This document shows, piece by piece, positions 6,088 through 13,216 of a stretch of DNA of 33,038 bases. Origin of the DNA: a virus; the IMG/VR virus record IMGVR_UViG_3300042502_000267, positions 1 to 33,038 of that record, one strand, 5' to 3'. How positions within the stretch are numbered: the stretch's first letter is position 1; every line of letters starts with the position of its first letter. Below the pieces are notes generated by a model. That model was not told the DNA's origin, searched no databases, and saw nothing but the letters and a program-made list of their open reading frames with translations. The translations under genes and the position numbers were made by a program.

Positions 6088-6132
6088 CCTTCCATGTTCA
6101 ACAGCGCAGATAAAGCGCAACAGGAGTTCAAC

Positions 6133-6414
6133 ATGACAACCACCACCACTACACAGCTCGGCGACATCTCCGAGATCTACTTGTCAACCGGCAAGCATGA
6201 CAGCAAGGGCCGCATGATCGGCTTCATTGTCGGCTTCCGCGATGACGGCACAGAGTTCTTTGCATGGGTGCAGAATGCTCGCCTTGTCAATGGCATGTGG
6301 GCCGACTACGGTGTTCGCCAGCGCAGCCGGTCATTCCCAGCCCAGCACTTTGCCACCACTTGGGCCTACGCAGAAGTCCGAGTGCGTATCGCCAAGATCC
6401 AGAAAGGTGCCTGA
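6133..6414 (+). CDS. 93-aa hypothetical protein, first gene of the rightward operon
   Basis: The start is ATG 6133, because AGGAG lies 6 nt upstream; the ATG at 6094 has no ribosome site. After a Thr-rich N-terminus the sequence is mostly predicted beta (GRMIGFIVGFRDDGTEFFAWVQNARLV) and then basic (VRQRSRSFPAQHF...VRVRIAKIQKG). No family is recognised. Being first after the early promoter, it is probably made early, and its size and charge would fit a small DNA-binding or host-takeover protein; that is inference. Confidence 0.75.
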   Translation: MTTTTTTQLGDISEIYLSTGKHDSKGRMIGFIVGFRDDGTEFFAWVQNARLVNGMWADYGVRQRSRSFPAQHFATTWAYAEVRVRIAKIQKGA

Positions 6415-6416
6415 TC

Positions 6417-7091
6417 ATGACCACCCACACCGGCAAATTCGTAGCCTACTTTCGGGTCTCCACCGACCGCCAGGGCAAGTCTGGCCTGGGGCTCGATGCG
6501 CAGCGCGAGCGCATCACCACCTATCTCAACGGGGGCAATTGGTCTCTGATCGGTGAGTTCACCGAGGTGGAGAGCGGCCGCATGAATGACCGCCCAGCCC
6601 TGGCCGATGCCGTCAAGCTGTGCAAGCGCGAGAAGGCCACCCTGGTGGTGGCCACCCTTGACCGCCTGACCCGTGATCTGGCCTTCGGTGCCACTCTGCT
6701 CAATGACACCAAGGTGCGTTTTGTCTGCGCCGACTTCCCCGAAGCCAGCCGCGAGATGCTGCAGATGCGCATGGTCTTCGCCGAGTGGGAAGCACGCAAG
6801 ATTGGTGAGCGCACCAAGCTGGCGCTGGGCGAGCTCAAAAAGCGCGGCGTGAAGCTGGGCTCACCCACCCCCAAGGTCGGCTCGGCTGCCGGGGTCAAGG
6901 TGGTCAAGGCCAAGGCCGACAAGTACGCCGACCGGGTCGGGCCCATCGTGCGCGACATCATCCGCAAGTCGGGTGCCGACACCATGCGCGACATCGCCGC
7001 CGCCTTGGAGGCCCGTGGCGTGGCCACCCCCAGGGGCAACACCAACTGGGGGCCGACTCAGGTCTCCAACCTGCTCAAGCGCATCAAATGA
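6417..7091 (+). CDS. Small serine recombinase (resolvase/invertase family)
   Basis: 224 residues from ATG 6417; the frame is open farther upstream, but the start two nt after the previous stop fits. The catalytic domain holds YFRVSTDRQ with the nucleophile Ser15 (and Arg13), LDRLTRD (81-87), and the dimer-helix pattern EWEARKIGERTK (123-134). The C-terminal part (about 165-224) has a helix-turn-helix that may read DNA: DTMRDIAAALEARGVATPRG then WGPTQVSNLL. It lacks the large zinc/coiled-coil domain of big serine integrases, so it resembles Tn3-type resolvases or Hin-type invertases. It could resolve genome multimers, invert a segment or integrate the phage. No crossover site was identified. 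Confidence 0.93.
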   Translation: MTTHTGKFVAYFRVSTDRQGKSGLGLDAQRERITTYLNGGNWSLIGEFTEVESGRMNDRPALADAVKLCKREKATLVVATLDRLTRDLAFGATLLNDTKVRFVCADFPEASREMLQMRMVFAEWEARKIGERTKLALGELKKRGVKLGSPTPKVGSAAGVKVVKAKADKYADRVGPIVRDIIRKSGADTMRDIAAALEARGVATPRGNTNWGPTQVSNLLKRIK

Positions 7092-7180
7092 CCGCCTGCA
7101 CCCTGCACGCCGCCGCCAGTCAGCCAAGCCTGACCGGCTGGCCGGGCGTGCCCACAATGTCACACATCGAGGAGATGGTT

Positions 7181-7561
7181 GTGTCAGACCCGCTGTTTAA
7201 CTGGGAGCAGCTCTTCCCAGAGGATGCCACCAAGCTGGGGCAGTACCTGCAAGAGATCGGCCACCGCCCGGTGTGCCGCCTGGACATCAGGATCACCAGC
7301 CTGGAGGAGCTCAAGAAGGCTGCCGTGCTGGTCGGCGAGCTCAACAAGACGCTGCAGGTGCTGGCCTATGCCGATGACCGGCATGAGGCTCTCCGGGTGA
7401 TCCTGGCCCGTGGTGCGATGCAGCAAGCACGCATCGGATTGAAGTATTTGCGCACCAAGAAGTTCTTGGCTGGGCAAAAAAAGAACACTACCCGTAGTGT
7501 GCCTTGGCCCTTACAGGTTGGGGATTTGGACAGGCCTTGGAAGGGGCCGAAAGCAGATTGA
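7181..7561 (+). CDS. 126-aa hypothetical protein, GTG start
   Basis: An ATG at 7088 overlaps the recombinase stop, but its first 31 codons look non-coding. The GTG at 7181 has AGGAG 6 nt upstream, so I use it. The body is helical with charged turns (LFPEDATKLGQYLQEIGHRP, ITSLEELKKAAVLVGELNKTLQVLAY) and a basic C-terminus (LRTKKFLAGQKKN). No family is recognised. It precedes a small membrane protein and the YqaJ/RecT genes. Confidence 0.6.
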   Translation: MSDPLFNWEQLFPEDATKLGQYLQEIGHRPVCRLDIRITSLEELKKAAVLVGELNKTLQVLAYADDRHEALRVILARGAMQQARIGLKYLRTKKFLAGQKKNTTRSVPWPLQVGDLDRPWKGPKAD

Positions 7562-7578
7562 TTACAAAGGAGAAAATC

Positions 7579-7752
7579 GTGAAGCCTTTTTTTAAAACCG
7601 AGGTCAATGCGTATAATTTGTATAGTGTCAGTAGACACCGGCAGCACTATCTGCAGTGTTTGCCTGAGCCAGAGGAGACCCTCGGAGAGAGGGTTGCTGC
7701 AGCCGCAGCATTCCTGGCGTGCATCGCCCTGTTGATCATCATCACGGGGTGA
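7579..7752 (+). CDS. 57-aa membrane miniprotein, GTG start
   Basis: GTG 7579 is preceded by AAAGGAG with 6-nt spacing, the best ribosome site in the area; earlier in-frame starts lie within the preceding gene. The N-terminal 36 residues are polar (VKPFFKTEVNAYNLYSVSR...) and the last 20 form a hydrophobic segment (VAAAAAFLACIALLIIIT) ending at Gly. It is a likely tail-anchored inner-membrane protein. The role is unknown; superinfection exclusion or host membrane modification are possibilities only. Confidence 0.66.
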   Translation: MKPFFKTEVNAYNLYSVSRHRQHYLQCLPEPEETLGERVAAAAAFLACIALLIIITG

Positions 7753-7755
7753 CCC

Positions 7756-7950
7756 ATGGATGTCAAGATCACCTTCCCCAGCAAGCACCTGCTTGAGGGC
7801 TTCGAGTACGTCAACGCCGCCGCCACCAACGTCGAAGAGACATGGCGCAAGTTCGGCTGGGTGCCAATCGCAGAGCGCAAGGCCGAGCTCAAAGTGCAGC
7901 AGGCCGTCAAGCGGATGAAGATCAGGGAGCGCACCGATGCTGGCTCCTAA
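7756..7950 (+). CDS. 64-aa hypothetical protein
   Basis: It starts three nt after the preceding stop. The sequence opens MDVKITFPSKHLLEGFEYVNAA, has a Trp-rich middle (ETWRKFGWVP) and ends in a basic helix (KVQQAVKRMKIRERTD). No known motif is visible. Its end overlaps the next gene by 14 nt. It may be a nucleic-acid-associated accessory protein, given the basic tail and the recombination neighbours. Confidence 0.65.
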   Translation: MDVKITFPSKHLLEGFEYVNAAATNVEETWRKFGWVPIAERKAELKVQQAVKRMKIRERTDAGS

Positions 7951-8245
7951 CCTTGCCGCTGGCCGCGACATGCGCGACCGCCAGCTCGACATCTTCGAGC
8001 AGCGCGACCACCACTTCCTGGAGCGCTGCCGGGCACTAGCTGTGCTCATCTGCAAGCAGCAGGGTGAGGTCTGCATCAACGACATCCGGGCCTACATCGA
8101 GGTGCCGCCCGGTGTCCACCCATCTGTCTTGGGCGCGGTCTTCCGCACCAAGCAGTTCAAGCGGATCGGGTATACCGAGGCCGCACATCCCCAGGCGCAC
8201 GCCAGAGTGGTGCGCGTCTATTCCCTAGCCACCAACAAGGAGTGA
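7937..8245 (+). CDS. 102-aa winged-helix-like hypothetical protein
   Basis: A charged N-terminal helix (DRQLDIFEQRDHHFLERCRALAVLI) is followed by CINDIRAYIEVPPGVHPSVLGAVFRTKQFKRIGY and a hairpin ending RVVRVYSL. The order helix, helix, 'VLGAVFRTKQF' recognition helix, then hairpin suggests a winged-helix DNA-binding fold. I recall similar short phage proteins with no assigned role. The ribosome site of the exonuclease gene (AAGGAG) lies within its last codons. Confidence 0.74.
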   Translation: MLAPNLAAGRDMRDRQLDIFEQRDHHFLERCRALAVLICKQQGEVCINDIRAYIEVPPGVHPSVLGAVFRTKQFKRIGYTEAAHPQAHARVVRVYSLATNKE

Positions 8246-8249
8246 AAAA

Positions 8250-9209
8250 ATGGCAGGCAAATTAACCGACGACAAAGAGATGAGCGCCAGCAGACTGCCG
8301 GGCCTCATGGGTTTCAGTAAATACAGCAGCCCCAACGATGAGCTGCAGTTCAGCATCAACGCCATCGATGGCAAAGAGCGCCCCGACATTGGCAACGAAG
8401 CCATGGGCTGGGGCAACCGCCTGGAGCCGGTGATCTTGAGCGAGGCAGCCAAGCGGCTGGGCATCACCGACTTCAACACCGAGATCAACAAGGCCTACAC
8501 GCACCGCAGCTTTGCCTTGTCCTGCAGCCTGGACGGCATCGGGTACGGGCTTGGCCAGGAGATCACCACCGACCCCGACAAGGGCATCTATGTGGTCGGC
8601 CAGGACTCCATCGAGCTCAGTGGCCCCGGCGTGCTTGAGGCCAAGCTGACCAAGGCCATGCCCGAGGACACCCCGCACCTTGCGCGTGGCCCCATCCAGC
8701 TCCAGGGCCAGATGCTGGTGACCGGCCACCGCTGGGGCGCGGTCTGCGTGTTGTACCAGGGCATCGAGCTGCGAGTGTTTCTTTTCTCGACGCACCACGA
8801 CACCCAGAAAGAGATCGTCAAGGCGGTGCTGGTGTTTGAGAACAAGCTGCAGACCTACCGGGAGAGCGGGGCCATCGACTGGTATCCACCCGCGAGCAGC
8901 AAGGAGCTGGATCGGATCTACCCGATGGCGGCAGGCAAAGAGGAGGTCGAGCTGCCGGGCAATGTGGGGGATCTGGCCAAGGGCATTCTTGAAAACAAGG
9001 CAGCCATCAGGGCAGCCGAGGCCAGCATCGAGGATGCGGAGAAGCTGATCAAGGCGCAGTTGGGTCAGGCCGAGCGGGGCCGGGCCGGGCAGTACGTCAT
9101 CAACTGGCCGATGCGCAACTACAAGGCGGCAGCCGAGCGTTTGGTGCCTGCCAAGGAAGCCTACAGCGTGCGCCAGTCAACGCTCTCCATCAAGGAGTGG
9201 CAGACATGA
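8250..9209 (+). CDS. YqaJ-type recombination exonuclease
   Basis: 319 residues, preceded by AAGGAG. It belongs to the lambda-exonuclease/YqaJ nuclease superfamily, which resects double-stranded DNA 5'-3' to leave 3' single strands. Visible motifs are LMGFSKYSSPNDEL near residues 19-32, GWGNRLEPVI with Glu59, SLDG with Asp95, VLEAKL with Glu130 and Lys132, and the Gln-rich strand IQLQGQML (149-156). These fit the D-ExK metal site. The C-terminal region (about 240-290) is a charged helical coil. It is paired with the RecT-like gene two genes downstream, the usual SynExo arrangement for phage homologous recombination. Confidence 0.91.
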   Translation: MAGKLTDDKEMSASRLPGLMGFSKYSSPNDELQFSINAIDGKERPDIGNEAMGWGNRLEPVILSEAAKRLGITDFNTEINKAYTHRSFALSCSLDGIGYGLGQEITTDPDKGIYVVGQDSIELSGPGVLEAKLTKAMPEDTPHLARGPIQLQGQMLVTGHRWGAVCVLYQGIELRVFLFSTHHDTQKEIVKAVLVFENKLQTYRESGAIDWYPPASSKELDRIYPMAAGKEEVELPGNVGDLAKGILENKAAIRAAEASIEDAEKLIKAQLGQAERGRAGQYVINWPMRNYKAAAERLVPAKEAYSVRQSTLSIKEWQT

Positions 9210-9391
9210 ACCTGCCCGACAAGCCTGCCATCAAGCAAGCCTATGAGCAGGCCGTTGTGGCCCTGCTGAATGTGACCGACTCCACCGAAGAGGAGGCCGA
9301 GATCTTTGTCGATGCAATGACCGACCTCATCTTCACCACCATGCAAGCCTACCTGTCCCAGAAAGAACAAAATGCAATTGACCACCACTAA
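9206..9391 (+). CDS. 61-aa acidic protein between exonuclease and annealase
   Basis: ATG 9206 overlaps the exonuclease stop as ATGA, with AAGGAG upstream. The protein (MNLPDKPAIKQAYEQAVVALLNVTDS...) is nearly all helical and acidic (TEEEAEIFVDAMTDL). Its end overlaps the next gene by 20 nt. Its position inside the exonuclease-annealase pair suggests an accessory or inhibitory partner, in the way lambda Gam sits beside Bet and Exo, but it shows no Gam similarity. Confidence 0.7.
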   Translation: MNLPDKPAIKQAYEQAVVALLNVTDSTEEEAEIFVDAMTDLIFTTMQAYLSQKEQNAIDHH

Positions 9392-10397
9392 CCGGGGCTT
9401 CGCTCCAGCCACCCTCACTGAGGCGATCCAGTTCTCCGACATGCTGGCCAGCTCCAGCATGGTGCCCAAGGCCTACCAGGGCAAGCCCCAGGACATCCTG
9501 GTGTGCGTGCAGTGGGGCTATGAGATGGGGCTGGCACCCATGCAGGCGCTCCAGAACATCGCCGTGATCAACGGCAAGCCATCGGTTTATGGTGACGCCG
9601 CCATGGCCCTGGTGCAGGCCAGCAGCGTCTGCGAGGATGTCGAGGAGTTCTTCGAGGGCGAGGGCACCACCAACCCGGTGGCCGTCTGCGTGGCCAAGCG
9701 CAAAGGGCGCAAGCCGGTGACCGCCCGGTTCAGCGTCGAGGATGCCAAGCGAGCCGGGCTGTGGGGCAAGCAGGGGCCATGGTCGGCCTACCCCAAGCGC
9801 ATGATGCAGATGCGAGCTCGCGGGTTCGCGTTGCGTGATGCCTTCCCCGATGTTCTCAAGGGGCTGATCACCGCCGAGGAAGCGCAGGACTACCCCGACG
9901 AAGCCAAGCCCAGGCCGGTGGCCAAGCCAGCCAACCCGTTGGACATGGTGGCAAAGCCAGCGCCTGTGGCTATCCATGAGATGACGACAGACCCTGTGGT
10001 GATCGCTGCGGCGATGGCAGACACGGTTGACCCAGAGCCGGTCGAGGTGCTGGCCGTGATCCCGCACGCCGAGGTTGAGCATGTCGATCTGCAGCCGCTG
10101 CCTGAGACCGGCCAGGATGAGGAGGCCGTGGCTGCCGTGGGCTACCCGCTCAAGGTGCCCGGCAAGGACAAGCCGTATTCAGTGCATCAGAGTCTGGATG
10201 AATGGCAGGACAGCTACGAAGATCTGGCAGACAAGACCGCCAAGGCAGGCAAGCGGCCAGCCCGTGATCGAATGACCGCGCTCAAGGAGCTGCGCGAGGC
10301 CAATGAGCTTACGCTGCAGCGGGTGGATCTGGTCAAGCGCATCAGGCACACCGCTGCTTACAGCAAGCGGCTCAATGCTCTGGGGGCTGCGCTGTAG
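9372..10397 (+). CDS. RecT-family single-strand annealing protein
   Basis: 341 residues. The core TLTEAIQFSDMLASSSMVPKAY, then GKPQDILVCVQWGYEMGL, LQNIAVINGKPSVYGDAAMALV and KRMMQMRARGFALRDAFPDVL (about residues 14-165), is characteristic of RecT-type annealases. A Pro/Val/Glu-rich linker (about 175-260) leads to a C-terminal helical domain with many basic residues (KRPARDRMTALKELREANELTLQRVDL). It coats the ssDNA made by the YqaJ exonuclease and anneals homologous strands. The acidic linker may recruit SSB or replication proteins. Its stop lies 26 nt inside the convergent endolysin gene. Confidence 0.9.
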   Translation: MQLTTTNRGFAPATLTEAIQFSDMLASSSMVPKAYQGKPQDILVCVQWGYEMGLAPMQALQNIAVINGKPSVYGDAAMALVQASSVCEDVEEFFEGEGTTNPVAVCVAKRKGRKPVTARFSVEDAKRAGLWGKQGPWSAYPKRMMQMRARGFALRDAFPDVLKGLITAEEAQDYPDEAKPRPVAKPANPLDMVAKPAPVAIHEMTTDPVVIAAAMADTVDPEPVEVLAVIPHAEVEHVDLQPLPETGQDEEAVAAVGYPLKVPGKDKPYSVHQSLDEWQDSYEDLADKTAKAGKRPARDRMTALKELREANELTLQRVDLVKRIRHTAAYSKRLNALGAAL

Positions 10398-10872
10398 ACA
10401 GGAACAGGGCTCGCTCGCCCTTCCTGCGTTTCACAAGGCCGGGGAGCTCTTTGCCCCCGGCTTTTGTCCACATGAGGAAGGCATCGGCTGCGGCATCCCA
10501 GTCCTCCCGCTGGATCTTCATGCGGATGGTCGAGCGTTGGAAGTTGCCTAAACCTACATTGAAGCTGAAGCTCACACAAGCGTCGAACCGACTTTGATGA
10601 CCAGCAAGAGTAGGAGCAAGTCGCAGTACACCGCGCTCAAAATTCTCAAGATCTTTAGCCAGGATGGCATTGACTTCCTCCATGGTCAGGGTTCGATCCC
10701 AGCCAGCGGGTATCGGCAGGCTCTTGCGCTCATCCAGCGGCACTCGGATGTGGTTCTGGTCAATGACATGACCAACTCCCACAGTCCACAGCAGAGCCTG
10801 GCAGCGGTACGGTTTGAGCCGCACGCCCTCGTCGTGCCTGATCATTTGGATCGCCCTAGCTGAAGTCTTCAT
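10372..10872 (-). CDS. Endolysin, GH24 lysozyme
   Basis: 166 residues. The chosen start, ATG 10872, overlaps the holin stop as ATGA; the frame is open farther upstream but that part is within the holin gene. The catalytic pattern is E-8-C-5-T: Glu15, Cys24 and Thr30 in RHDEGVRLKPYRCQALLWT, followed by VGVGHV. Cys in place of the Asp of T4 lysozyme is a known variant. The rest of the domain is complete (LTMEEVNAILAKDLENFE; FDACVSFSFNVGLGNFQ). No signal peptide or SAR segment is seen, so it should need the holin for release. It cleaves peptidoglycan glycan strands. Confidence 0.92.
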   Translation of the reverse strand: MKTSARAIQMIRHDEGVRLKPYRCQALLWTVGVGHVIDQNHIRVPLDERKSLPIPAGWDRTLTMEEVNAILAKDLENFERGVLRLAPTLAGHQSRFDACVSFSFNVGLGNFQRSTIRMKIQREDWDAAADAFLMWTKAGGKELPGLVKRRKGERALFLSTAQPPEH

Positions 10873-11384
10873 TTGCCGAATGCACGGCCACCGAAGTGGA
10901 AAGCGATGATGCTGGCAAACAAGGTGGCGGTCTCTGCGTCCCACAGCATGTCGGCCAGCACCTTGAAGTCCACGCCCCGATTCCAACCGTAGATGAACAG
11001 GCCAACATCAATGGCCACTAGCAGGGAGAAGAAACCATAGGTGATTATCGGGCGCACGCTGGCACGCAAATCCTTCATCCAGGTGCTGGTGCCTTCGTTG
11101 AGGCTGGTGTCGTGCGCATAGACCGCCTGCATCTCTGCCTGCTGCGCCGTAATCAGGGTTTGTTGGGTTTGGGCATCAGCGCTGGCCTGGATTTGGTCGA
11201 GCCTGATTTCCTCGACCTTGGCCTGTGCTGCATACCCGCGCTCAAGCATCTGGAGCTCACGCTCCGTTTGCATTTTGGCCAGCTCTAACTCGTGCTTCTT
11301 GTCCGACTTATCCTGCATAAAATCCAAGATCTTGGGCAAGCCACCCATGAGGAATGACACGACGGTAGATATTAAAGTCAACAT
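10869..11384 (-). CDS. Holin of the three-transmembrane (GTA-type) class
   Basis: 171 residues. An N-terminal hydrophobic stretch (LTLISTVVSFLMGGLPKIL) is followed by a long charged coiled coil (about 25-95; HELELAKMQTERELQMLERGYAAQ). Two C-terminal hydrophobic segments follow, ITYGFFSLLVAIDVGLFIYGW and ATLFASIIAFHFGGRAF. The 'RASVRPIITYGFF' entry into the membrane and the '...AFHFGGRAFGK' end match the three-TM holins of gene-transfer agents and podoviruses. It sits directly upstream of the endolysin with an ATGA overlap. It is expected to form the timed membrane lesion. Confidence 0.77.
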   Translation of the reverse strand: MLTLISTVVSFLMGGLPKILDFMQDKSDKKHELELAKMQTERELQMLERGYAAQAKVEEIRLDQIQASADAQTQQTLITAQQAEMQAVYAHDTSLNEGTSTWMKDLRASVRPIITYGFFSLLVAIDVGLFIYGWNRGVDFKVLADMLWDAETATLFASIIAFHFGGRAFGK

Positions 11385-11992
11385 CAGCTTCCCCTTTTGG
11401 TTAACATGGCGCTGGCTATTTCCAGCATAAACTTGGTCTGCTCCATCTTCTCGGGCGGCTGTGCCCAGCCGACTGTGATCTGTCCGACAAAGCGGTGGCT
11501 ATCAGGCGGCACGCTGATGCGGCAAGTGTAAGTCACGCCTTTTTCCAGGTACCACAAGCCCACCTCTGACTGCGCGTAGCGGTACTCACCGCAGGGTATT
11601 TCGTTGGTCATCAGCTTGACGACATCGGCATTGTTTGATGCGTTCTGCGAGAACAGCCCAACATCGATTCCCTCGACGCTCTTGTCCCTGCCGTCCTTAC
11701 TGTAGGCCCGGTACAGCACCCGCGAGTTGAACAACGGGTTCACGTTGAAGGTAGCTACCACAATAGCTCCGGTCTGCTTAAACAACATGGCGGCAGCGTC
11801 ATCAACCCGGCTGGTGTTGACCTCTGGCAGTTTCCTGGACTCCTTGTATGCGTCCCGCAAGAAGTCCTGGTTCTCCCACAGAAAGTACCCGGCAAAGGCG
11901 ACAATGCCCATGATGATGATGGCGATCAGCTTGAACGGCGAGTCCACATACCTAAGTACTTTGTCCAACACGGTCTCGGGTTTTTCGCTCAT
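11384..11992 (-). CDS. 202-aa single-pass membrane protein in the lysis cassette
   Basis: A short cytoplasmic N-terminus (MSEKPETVLDKVLRYVDSP) precedes one transmembrane helix (FKLIAIIIMGIVAFAGYFLW, about 21-40). About 160 soluble residues follow, with a Cys pair (EIPCGEYRY ... VTYTCRISVP) that could form a disulphide in the periplasm. The topology is type II. It starts with an ATGA overlap and ends overlapping the holin start. The family is unknown; an anti-holin or periplasmic regulator is plausible from topology and position. No lipobox or spanin-like coiled coil is seen. Confidence 0.74.
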   Translation of the reverse strand: MSEKPETVLDKVLRYVDSPFKLIAIIIMGIVAFAGYFLWENQDFLRDAYKESRKLPEVNTSRVDDAAAMLFKQTGAIVVATFNVNPLFNSRVLYRAYSKDGRDKSVEGIDVGLFSQNASNNADVVKLMTNEIPCGEYRYAQSEVGLWYLEKGVTYTCRISVPPDSHRFVGQITVGWAQPPEKMEQTKFMLEIASAMLTKRGS

Positions 11993-12462
11993 GTATCACT
12001 CACAATGTTCCAGGTGAAATAGGCTGATAGTCCGATCACCAGCGCTACCAGCGCAGCCCACAGTCCGATGTTGATGATGTCGCTGATCTCTTCTGCTCGT
12101 ACTGCTTTGGCGTGGGCTGCTTCAGCCTCTGCCTTCTTGCGCTCTGTCACCATGCGGTTGCGCTCCAGCATGATGGCGTTCCACACATCGTCGTTACCTG
12201 ACCAGATCAGCATCTGCTTCAACTCCGCTTCTGCGTCTTGCAACTGCTTGAGCTGCATCACCGTTTCAAATGCCACCGCTGTATCGCTCTTGCCAAAGCC
12301 TTTGGGCTTCTTAACCGACTCTTTGGCGATAACGTCCTTGGCCTCGAAGAACTTCATCAAGTCGCCGCTGATGGCGTTGATGTCCTTGCCCATCTTGATT
12401 GCCGCCTGGACGCCTTTGATTGCGCCCTGCGCCACAGCAAATGCGGTCAAAGGGTCAATCAT
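11989..12462 (-). CDS. 157-aa tail-anchored coiled-coil membrane protein
   Basis: The start is ATG 12462, overlapping the 48-aa gene stop as ATGA; the ATG at 12474 lies four codons inside that gene. The N-terminus MIDPLTAFAVAQGAIKGVQAAIKMG is amphipathic. The middle (about 60-125) is charged coiled coil (LKQLQDAEAELKQML; RNRMVTERKKAEAEAAHAKAVRAEEI). The C-terminus is a single TM (IGLWAALVALVIGLSAYFTW). I have seen proteins of this plan in podovirus late regions without an assigned role. It lies within the lysis cassette. Confidence 0.75.
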   Translation of the reverse strand: MIDPLTAFAVAQGAIKGVQAAIKMGKDINAISGDLMKFFEAKDVIAKESVKKPKGFGKSDTAVAFETVMQLKQLQDAEAELKQMLIWSGNDDVWNAIMLERNRMVTERKKAEAEAAHAKAVRAEEISDIINIGLWAALVALVIGLSAYFTWNIVSDT

Positions 12463-12605
12463 TTCTTGTTCCACATCTCAAACAGCGTTTTGATCTTGTC
12501 CTCCAAAACAGCAACCCGCAAATCCAGTTTGGCTAACACGATGATGAGCGTGATGATGGCCAACAATATCGGCCATGACTTTGCGAGGATGTCGAAGAAG
12601 TCCAT
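12459..12605 (-). CDS. 48-aa membrane miniprotein in the lysis cassette
   Basis: ATG 12605 to TGA 12459. A transmembrane segment SWPILLAIITLIIVLAKL (about residues 10-27) is followed by a short amphipathic helix DLRVAVLEDKIKTLFEMW and a basic end. The stop overlaps the next start as ATGA. The plan, one TM then a short coiled coil, resembles small holin or anti-holin peptides. Codon use looks like its neighbours, and both joints are tightly coupled. Confidence 0.64.
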   Translation of the reverse strand: MDFFDILAKSWPILLAIITLIIVLAKLDLRVAVLEDKIKTLFEMWNKK

Positions 12606-12623
12606 GGTCAACCACGCTGGCTG

Positions 12624-12803
12624 CTACTTGCTCATCCATACAGCCGCAAAGATCGTGCCCGACATCGACACAAGCATCACGCCTGCAGTCTTCATCAAGA
12701 TGCCCTCGATGCGCTTGAGCCGGGCATTGATCTGCTCATAACGAATGGCGCAGACCTCTTCATGGGTAGACAGCCGTGCGTCTGTCTTGTCAATGGTGCT
12801 CAT
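12624..12803 (-). CDS. 59-aa coiled-coil plus transmembrane protein (XhlA-like plan)
   Basis: ATG 12803 overlaps the stop of the 138-aa gene as ATGA. A charged helix (TDARLSTHEEVCAIRYEQINARLKRIEG) leads into a C-terminal membrane segment (ILMKTAGVMLVSMSGTIFAAVW) and ends MSK. The heptad-rich helix followed by one TM resembles XhlA/haemolysin-type lysis accessory proteins. It is the first membrane protein of the lysis cassette in transcription order. Confidence 0.66.
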   Translation of the reverse strand: MSTIDKTDARLSTHEEVCAIRYEQINARLKRIEGILMKTAGVMLVSMSGTIFAAVWMSK

Positions 12804-13216
12804 GCGGCCTCGAATGTGAAGGTCAACCGCAGGGCATCGGTGGTCGTCCAGGTCATCGGAACAGCAGCTCCCACTGCTGCGGTGGTGTTGTGGCTGTAGA
12901 CCACCATGGTCGTGCTGCTGATGTTGACGACAAGGCCAACGTAGACAGTGCCGGTGCTCGCGTCGAAGATCTGCACAGAGCCGATGGGGCTGACGGTGGT
13001 GTCAGCAGTGAAGGGCAGGGTGAAGATCCAGTTGCCGCTGCCGAAGGTGGTGGTGCTGCCAGCGACGATGTTGATGGTCGCGGTGACCGTCTTGCCGTGG
13101 CGCTGGTAGCGGCCCACCATGGTGCCGTTGCCGATGGCAGGGTTCGTTGTAGACCCAGTCCAGATCGGCGTGTAGGCACCACGCTCGTACATTGCGACTT
13201 CTCTTGATCGTCCCAT
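12800..13216 (-). CDS. 138-aa beta-rich virion-type protein
   Basis: A strong ribosome site (AAAGGAG) lies 7 nt before ATG 13216. After a short head the sequence is all predicted beta with Thr/Ser/Gly turns: GAYTPIWTGSTTNPAIGNGTMVGRY, then VTATINIVAGSTTTFGSGNW and MVVYSHNTTAAVG. The GxFTPxWTGSTTNPxIGNG opening is common in small phage fibre-associated or decoration beta-sandwich proteins. It lies between the tail-fibre module and the lysis genes. A structural or receptor-contact role is inferred from sequence style and position. Confidence 0.8.
   Translation of the reverse strand: MGRSREVAMYERGAYTPIWTGSTTNPAIGNGTMVGRYQRHGKTVTATINIVAGSTTTFGSGNWIFTLPFTADTTVSPIGSVQIFDASTGTVYVGLVVNISSTTMVVYSHNTTAAVGAAVPMTWTTTDALRLTFTFEAA

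Noticed and set aside
7366-8085. 239-codon minus-strand frame across the rightward operon
   Set aside because: It covers parts of three coupled rightward genes with ribosome sites and has no recognisable domain or start signal.
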